Source: an uncultured Clostridium sp. (lineage in GTDB: Bacteria; Bacillota; Clostridia; TANB77; CAG-508). Taken from it: a stretch of DNA of 7,962 nucleotides. Where the stretch lies: contig USBY01000039.1 in the NCBI GenBank assembly GCA_900553015.1, positions 1 to 7,962 of the forward strand, written 5' to 3'. The notes under the pieces were generated by a model, which did not search any database, was not told the origin of the DNA, and saw only the letters and a program-made list of their open reading frames with translations. A program made the translations under genes and the position numbers. Positions 6,001 through 7,962 of this stretch are shown piece by piece; positions within the stretch are counted from its first letter, which is position 1, and each line of letters begins with the position of its first letter.

Positions 6001-7962
6001 ACATAGAGAAATTCTACAATGTAGAAGCTGATGAAGTTGAAGTAACTGGAGGTTATAATAATATTGGAGGACTTATTGGTAGAGTTACTTCTAGTGCATA
6101 TATTGGTAAAATTGAAAAACTATTAGTAAAAAATTCAAATATAAGTGGAAATAATAATTATACTGGAGGCGTTATTGGTTATCAGTCTCTAATAAGCTCA
6201 GAGAATATAATTTCTGAAGGAAATAGTATTTCTGGAAAAATTTATACAGGAGGAGCAATAGGTGGTAATAATACTAGAGTAGATAACGTAATTTGTAATA
6301 ATTTAACTATAACAGCAACTGATGATTATATTGGAGGAATTATTGGAAACGGAGGGCAACTACATACTGCCGAAGTAAATAATTGCATAATAAATTCAGG
6401 AATAAACTCTGATAATGTTGGAGGAGGTTTTGGTTCTTTAGCATGGGGGAGTGAAAAAATAAAAGTTTCCAATACTAATATAAATGCGTCAGGAAATAAT
6501 ATTGGAGGAATTATTGGTTCTACAGCTAGTACCATACATCATTCAATATTTTCAGGAAATATTGTTGGTAATAATAATGTAGGTGGAATTATAGGGAATA
6601 TTACTTCATCTGGAATAATATATCTATGTTATTTAACTGCAAATATAGAGGCGAACAGTAATGTTGGTGCAATAGTAGGCTATTTAAATAACACAGGAAT
6701 GACAGCAGTATCAAATACATCTAGTCTATATGTTAATTATGCAGCAGATACAACAATAGAAGGAAAAACTAATGTAGGTGGAATATTTGGAAACATAGCA
6801 GAAGAATTATATATGCCGGAAACATATTATTATAGTAACTATGTAGAAGCAGATTTAAATAGTGAAGATAATGCTACTATTTCATTAGGAATAGGAGGAA
6901 GACAAAATCAAAACCAATATTTAAAAGATACATATTATTATAAATATTCTACAATAAACGGAGAAAATCCAAATGAACAAAATGAACTGTTTATTACACA
7001 AGATAAATATTTGACTGAAGAAGAGTTGAAGAATCAAATGACATATACTTCAAAAATAAAATGGAGTGCATCACAGTGGAATTTTTCTATACTCAAAAAT
7101 AATAAATATCCAACAATAAATACAGGAAGTTTTCCTGACCAGGAAGGAATAGACTTGCCAGTAGATTCAGAGCATATTGTTGGAAATGTTGTTGATACTA
7201 ATAGTTTAGGAAATGAAATGGTAACAGAAGAATTAGAGCAGACTTTTGACTATGACAATAAAGAAATCCAAACATACAGCACATATTCTTTAATAACCGC
7301 AGAAGATGGAACTCAAGCTACAAGAAATGCAAAATTATATGTAAAAGACAATAACTTGTATGCAATACCAAGTACATTAAGTAAATCAGCAAATGGCGAT
7401 GAAAGTATAGTACCAGTAGCAAACAACTTAATAATTGATAGTTACAATGGAAAAGAATACGAAACTGTACTAGGTTCAGATGGAAAAATCTATGACTTAA
7501 AAGAACCAATAACATATCCAGAAAGCTTTGTGAAGTCAGATATTGAAAGCATAGGAAACAACTTGAACTCTGACGTAAAAGAAGTAGAAGTTATTTACAA
7601 AAATGGAGATAAAATCAAGTTTAATTACCAAACAGGTGAAATAATATCTTCTTCAGAAGCCGAAGATACAGAAAAGACAGGACTATTCGATTATCTAAAA
7701 ACAAAGATATCAGAAATAGGAAATTCTAATTCTGAAGTATCACAAGAAATAACAAATAAATATGAAGAAAGCAAAGAATTACAAACAAAATTAGAAGAAA
7801 CATCAGTAAAAGAGGCAATAGAAAAACAGAATGACAATAATACAAGTATTGCAAATTTAAGTGAATCTAATACCTCAGAAGGTGTCACAACCACCGAAAA
7901 CAATGTAACTAATAACTCTCTAACAGAGAATAAATATATAAGTATGTACAACGAAGAGACAG
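1..7962 (+). CDS. Giant GLUG-repeat, multi-domain surface protein (ZmpA/B/C-related), partial at both ends
   Basis: The first complete codon is at base 3, and the frame stays open for 2,653 codons to base 7961. No start can be chosen because the gene begins upstream, and the stop lies downstream. The translation contains fibronectin-III/Ig-like sandwiches, a jelly-roll carbohydrate-binding-like module and three beta-helix repeat domains with GLUG motifs. It is rich in Asn, Glu, Ile, Lys and Thr, and poor in Cys, His and Trp, as expected for a secreted Gram-positive fibre. The repeat cassettes resemble the N-terminal, non-catalytic part of M26/Zmp metallopeptidases by recalled family pattern, not by a search. 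I see no HExxH, no transmembrane stretch and no sortase motif, so catalysis and anchoring, if present, lie outside the window. All ten Trp codons found are TGG and TGA is absent in frame, consistent with the standard bacterial code. An adhesion or glycan-binding role is inferred. The existence of the gene is near certain; the family name is moderately sure. Confidence 0.93.
3..347 (+). other. Domain: beta-rich module at the upstream edge, unassigned
   Basis: Window residues 1-115. Alternating hydrophobic and polar residues suggest short beta strands, for example around E-Y-I-F-V-K-T, V-Y-I-N-L and E-Y-T-I-P-V-N-S-I-L-A-F. It ends in a short helical-looking stretch (T-Y-E-E-L-L-T-K-L-G-I) before the low-complexity linker. 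The module is cut by the window edge, so its true length is unknown. I do not recognise a named family. The one His-Glu pair here (bases 138-143) is followed by I-K-I and is not a zinc motif. Confidence 0.4.
348..503 (+). other. Low-complexity acidic N/Q/E/T linker
   Basis: Window residues 116-167 are almost entirely Asn, Gln, Glu, Asp, Thr and Ser, with very few hydrophobic residues. This is typical of a disordered, hydrophilic spacer between folded extracellular domains. It separates the edge module from the first clear fibronectin-III-like domain. No repeat unit of fixed length is evident within it. Confidence 0.7.
504..794 (+). other. Domain: fibronectin type III-like sandwich
   Basis: Window residues 168-264, about 97 residues, the usual size of an FN3 domain. 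The most telling part is S-I-T-V-T-G-L-V-P-E-T-E-Y-K-I-V-G-K-Y, which matches the FN3 signature of a conserved Leu, the loop Pro-x-T-x-Y and the following strand. It closes with F-Y-E-G-S-F-K-T-K, a typical last strand ending in a Thr. FN3 domains in bacterial surface proteins mainly act as spacers or glycan-associated modules; which applies here is not visible. Confidence 0.65.
795..2090 (+). other. Domains: four tandem FN3/Ig-like beta sandwiches
   Basis: Window residues 265-696 divide into four segments of about 96-117 residues: bases 795-1133, 1134-1421, 1422-1772 and 1773-2090. Boundaries are approximate. Segments two to four keep the late FN3 pattern of Leu, a short gap, then Tyr: L-N-D-L-D-Q-N-Q-Y-Y-K-I-S-I, Y-E-N-L-Q-S-N-T-T-Y-T-I-E-I and F-E-K-L-E-E-N-Q-T-Y-K-L-R-F. 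They end in strands such as L-V-F-A-T-Q, Y-K-E-F-T-T and I-E-I-I-T-E-P. The first segment is the most divergent. No binding residues can be named, and a stalk or spacer role is inferred. Ile in bases 504-1133 is almost always ATA, unlike the third GLUG domain. Confidence 0.55.
2139..2585 (+). other. Domain: jelly-roll carbohydrate-binding-like module (CBM4/9 or galactose-binding-like fold)
   Basis: Window residues 713-861, about 150 residues, the usual size of this fold. It opens with K-N-L-I-D-V-T-S. Next comes a strand pair around Q-N-Y-L-Y-D-L-S-D-Y-I-G-Q-T-V-T-M-S-F-E-I-K, the classic 'no change of state upon binding' style core strand of CBM4/9-type modules. It finishes with A-W-M-Y-L-R-N-V-Q-I-E-L-G-D-K-K-T-S-Y-E, matching the frequent ending Q-[IL]-E-x-G-x-x-x-T-x-Y-E. 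Three Trp (N-W-R, E-E-W-Q, A-W-M) are possible glycan contacts. Similar modules occur in glycosidases, bacterial adhesins and phage tail proteins, so the ligand cannot be told from sequence. It lies between the FN3-like stalk and the beta-helix cassettes. Confidence 0.6.
2586..2825 (+). other. Domain: short beta sandwich preceding repeat domain 1
   Basis: Window residues 862-941, about 80 residues with alternating strand-like segments (T-I-K-V-E-V-E, Y-Y-V-Q-E-Y, Y-R-F-D-L-V-I-K-I). The S-N-S-E-Y-R-F-D-L turn and strand resemble the late FN3 pattern. It plays the same positional role as the Ig-like spacers before repeat domains 2 and 3, but I could not align it convincingly with them. It is probably a small FN3-like fold. 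Confidence 0.45.
2826..3842 (+). other. Domain: beta-helix-like repeat domain 1 (divergent coils)
   Basis: Window residues 942-1280. It begins with the entry pattern E-Y-L-N-I ... N-Y-I-V-F-C-D-L-D-F (bases 2880-2909 for the core), equivalent to the D-W-x-x-I ... N-Y-x-L-M-x-D-[IL]-D-F entries of domains 2 and 3. The coils carry N-x-G-x-[IV]-x-[ND] at 3138, 3225, 3309, 3411 and 3510, spaced 28-34 residues, instead of the G-G-[IL]-[IV]-G of GLUG repeats. It ends with F-N-I-D-E-L-I-N-Q-G-Y-Y-P-Q-L-N-W (bases 3729-3779), matching the exit caps of the later domains in general pattern. A right-handed beta-helix or solenoid is inferred from the regular spacing and Asn-rich turns. Confidence 0.6.
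3138..3533 (+). repeat. Five-copy N-x-G-x-[IV]-x-[ND] coil repeat
   Basis: Protein-level repeat inside repeat domain 1. The copies are N-Y-G-T-I-K-N-F (3138-3161), N-Y-G-E-I-N-N-F (3225-3248), N-F-G-T-V-K-N-A (3309-3332), N-T-G-M-V-S-N-I (3411-3434) and T-T-G-T-I-S-D-I (3510-3533). Start-to-start spacings are 29, 28, 34 and 33 residues, consistent with one copy per solenoid turn. The DNA of the copies has diverged, so this is an old repeat maintained by structure. Confidence 0.65.
3843..4142 (+). other. Domain: Ig-like spacer before repeat domain 2
   Basis: Window residues 1281-1380, about 100 residues of strand-like sequence: A-K-V-K-F-S-V-N-N-P, R-I-E-I-Q-N-L, S-E-V-I-A-I-L, Y-S-V-M-S-I-T-T-K. 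Its last stretch, I-D-V-D-F-Y-R-E-I (bases 4119-4145), leads without a gap into the entry of repeat domain 2, as I-E-V-Q-F-Y-K-E-L does for domain 3. Such spacers between repeat blocks are familiar from M26/Zmp-like N-terminal regions (recalled, not searched). Confidence 0.5.
4143..5219 (+). other. Domain: GLUG beta-helix repeat domain 2 (M26-N-like)
   Basis: Window residues 1381-1739. The entry is D-D-W-K-N-I followed by N-Y-I-L-M-Q-D-L-D-F (core 4191-4220). Next is Y-T-G-I-L-D-G-N-N-H-T-I, a form typical of M26 N-terminal and GLUG proteins, in which a target strand reads 'f-x-G-x-l-d-G-n-x-h-x-I'. The pattern F-F-E-N-I-T-I-N-N then starts the coils. Five GLUG-type motifs follow between 4482 and 4865. 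The exit cap is L-T-P-E-E-L-L ... T-Y ... L-P-K-L (5049-5153). The fold is expected to be a right-handed parallel beta-helix displayed outside the cell, with an adhesive or spacing role; no catalytic residues are seen. Confidence 0.72.
4482..4865 (+). repeat. GLUG motif array, five copies (repeat domain 2)
   Basis: The copies are T-L-G-G-L-V-G (4482-4502), R-T-G-G-L-I-A (4578-4598), G-V-G-G-L-I-G (4674-4694), V-V-G-G-I-I-G (4761-4781) and T-A-G-G-I-A-G (4845-4865). Spacings are 32, 32, 29 and 28 residues. Between them lies the usual '[ND]-N/S-C/S-x-[IV]' strand (N-N-C-S-I, I-N-C-N-V, K-N-C-Y-V). This matches the known GLUG motif, which is named for its G-L-[any]-G core. The second copy loses the final Gly to Ala. 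Confidence 0.78.
5220..5531 (+). other. Domain: Ig-like spacer before repeat domain 3
   Basis: Window residues 1740-1843, about 104 residues. It shows strand-like segments: F-K-I-D-S-V-E-I-E, Q-I-V-V-I-N-T, M-D-V-T-V-T-S-I-I-T, S-Y-I-N-I-T-A-K-P, Y-K-I-T-K-I-K-Y-K. It ends in I-E-V-Q-F-Y-K-E-L, aligned with the end of the previous spacer. It begins right after the exit cap of repeat domain 2, so spacer plus beta-helix is the repeated unit. There are no Cys and no obvious metal-binding cluster. Confidence 0.55.
5964..6791 (+). repeat. GLUG motif array, ten copies with about 28-residue period (repeat domain 3)
   Basis: Motif starts are at 5964 (Y-T-G-S-F-V-G), 6060 (N-I-G-G-L-I-G), 6159 (Y-T-G-G-V-I-G), 6243 (Y-T-G-G-A-I-G), 6327 (Y-I-G-G-I-I-G), 6414 (N-V-G-G-G-F-G), 6498 (N-I-G-G-I-I-G), 6576 (N-V-G-G-I-I-G), 6660 (N-V-G-A-I-V-G) and 6771 (N-V-G-G-I-F-G). 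Spacings are 32, 33, 28, 28, 29, 28, 26, 28 and 37 residues. A weaker turn, Y-I-G-A-I-G at 5883-5900, may be an eleventh. The residue before the motif core is always Asn or Tyr followed by Ile, Val or Thr. Confidence 0.82.
6328..6517 (+). repeat. Exact 19-base direct repeat within GLUG coding sequence
   Basis: The string atattggaggaattattgg occurs at 6328-6346 and again at 6499-6517, 171 bases (57 codons, two solenoid turns) apart and in the same reading frame. The equivalent site at 6061-6079 differs by one base (ctt for att). Distance and frame mean that recombination between the copies would remove or add two whole turns without a frameshift. Confidence 0.75.
7161..7682 (+). other. Domain: C-terminal beta-rich module, unassigned
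   Basis: Window residues 2387-2560. Strand-like segments include A-K-L-Y-V-K-D-N-N-L-Y-A-I-P, N-N-L-I-I-D-S-Y-N-G-K-E-Y, D-G-K-I-Y-D-L and V-E-V-I-Y-K-N-G-D-K-I-K-F-N-Y. The repeated short 'N/D-G-K' turns suggest beta hairpins. It follows the exit cap of repeat domain 3 and precedes a helical segment. I cannot assign it to a named family; it may be a conserved end module of this class of giant protein. Confidence 0.4.
7683..7832 (+). other. Charged helical segment, possible short coiled coil
   Basis: Window residues 2561-2610 are rich in Glu, Lys, Leu, Ile and Gln. They have no Pro, and hydrophobic residues are spaced every three to four positions (L-F-D-Y-L-K-T-K-I-S-E-I, then E-L-Q-T-K-L-E-E-T). 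This contrasts with the beta-rich sequence of the rest of the protein and suggests an alpha-helical stalk or linker. A Gly-Asn-Ser interruption near base 7720 breaks the heptad pattern, so any coiled coil would be short. Confidence 0.45.
7833..7961 (+). other. Asn/Ser/Thr-rich low-complexity tail of the window
   Basis: Window residues 2611-2653 are dominated by Asn, Ser, Thr and Glu, with a T-T-T-E-N-N stretch, until a short more ordered K-Y-I-S-M-Y-N-E-E-T at the edge. This looks like a disordered linker close to the C-terminal part of the protein. The gene continues beyond the window, and no stop codon or anchor is visible. Confidence 0.55.

Larger units (their letters stand above)
5532..7160 (+). 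other. Domain: GLUG beta-helix repeat domain 3, the longest
   Basis: Window residues 1844-2386. The entry is E-D-W-Q-E-I followed by N-Y-R-L-M-S-D-I-D-F (core 5571-5600). Over the 34 residues from 5499 to 5600 it matches the domain 2 entry (4119-4220) without gaps at 15 positions. After a lead-in with V-R-F-E-N-I-N-I-N come at least ten GLUG copies between 5964 and 6791. The exit cap is L-T-E-E-E-L-K ... T-Y ... W-N-F-S-I-L ... K-Y-P-T-I (7011-7118). Ten or more turns of parallel beta-helix would make a rod-shaped domain. Codon choice in the array is more T-ending than elsewhere in the gene. Confidence 0.72.

Noticed and set aside
5964..6791. Regularly spaced repeats as a CRISPR array or DNA satellite
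   Set aside because: The regularity is at the protein level (Gly-Gly motifs about 28 codons apart), the DNA copies differ in sequence and spacing, and the region is continuous coding sequence.
1..7962. Mycoplasma-like genetic code because of the extreme AT content
   Set aside because: All ten Trp codons found are TGG, TGA never occurs in frame, and several Arg codons are CGA or CGT.
7140..7962. Sortase LPxTG-type signal or membrane anchor near the end
   Set aside because: Leu-Pro pairs such as L-P-V-D-S lack the T-G pattern, and no hydrophobic run long enough to span a membrane is present. An anchor, if any, is beyond the window.

Overview
The whole window lies inside one gene. Reading the + strand from base 3, there is no stop codon for 2,653 consecutive codons, and neither the true start nor the stop is present. 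The product is therefore the middle of a giant protein of more than 2,650 residues. No RNA gene, intergenic space, promoter, terminator, insertion sequence or CRISPR array is present.

The DNA is very AT-rich and the coding strand is strongly A-rich. Codon choice favours ATA for Ile, TTA for Leu and AGA for Arg. All ten Trp codons I found are TGG and TGA never occurs in frame, which argues against a mycoplasma-type code. Together with the domain content this suggests a low-GC Firmicute, most likely a gut-type Clostridia member; that assignment is an inference.

The protein reads as a modular extracellular, cell-surface fibre. In order (window residue numbers) it has: a beta-rich module (1-115); an acidic Asn/Gln/Glu/Thr-rich linker (116-167); a series of fibronectin-III-like or Ig-like beta sandwiches (168-696); a probable carbohydrate-binding jelly-roll module (about 713-861); another beta sandwich; and then three consecutive cassettes, each ending in a right-handed beta-helix-like repeat domain. 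The second and third repeat domains carry clear GLUG-type repeats (consensus x-G-G-[IL]-[IV]-G, about 28-33 residues apart). The first uses a different coil motif. A beta-rich C-terminal module, a charged helical segment and an Asn/Ser/Thr-rich stretch close the window.

The cassette pattern (an Ig-like spacer, a D-W-x-x-I ... N-Y-x-L-M-x-D-[IL]-D-F entry, then GLUG coils) resembles the non-catalytic N-terminal region of streptococcal M26/Zmp zinc metallopeptidases. No HExxH zinc-protease motif, membrane segment or LPxTG-type sortase signal appears in the window. The safest description is a giant ZmpA/B/C-related, GLUG-repeat surface protein, with an inferred role in adhesion or glycan binding.
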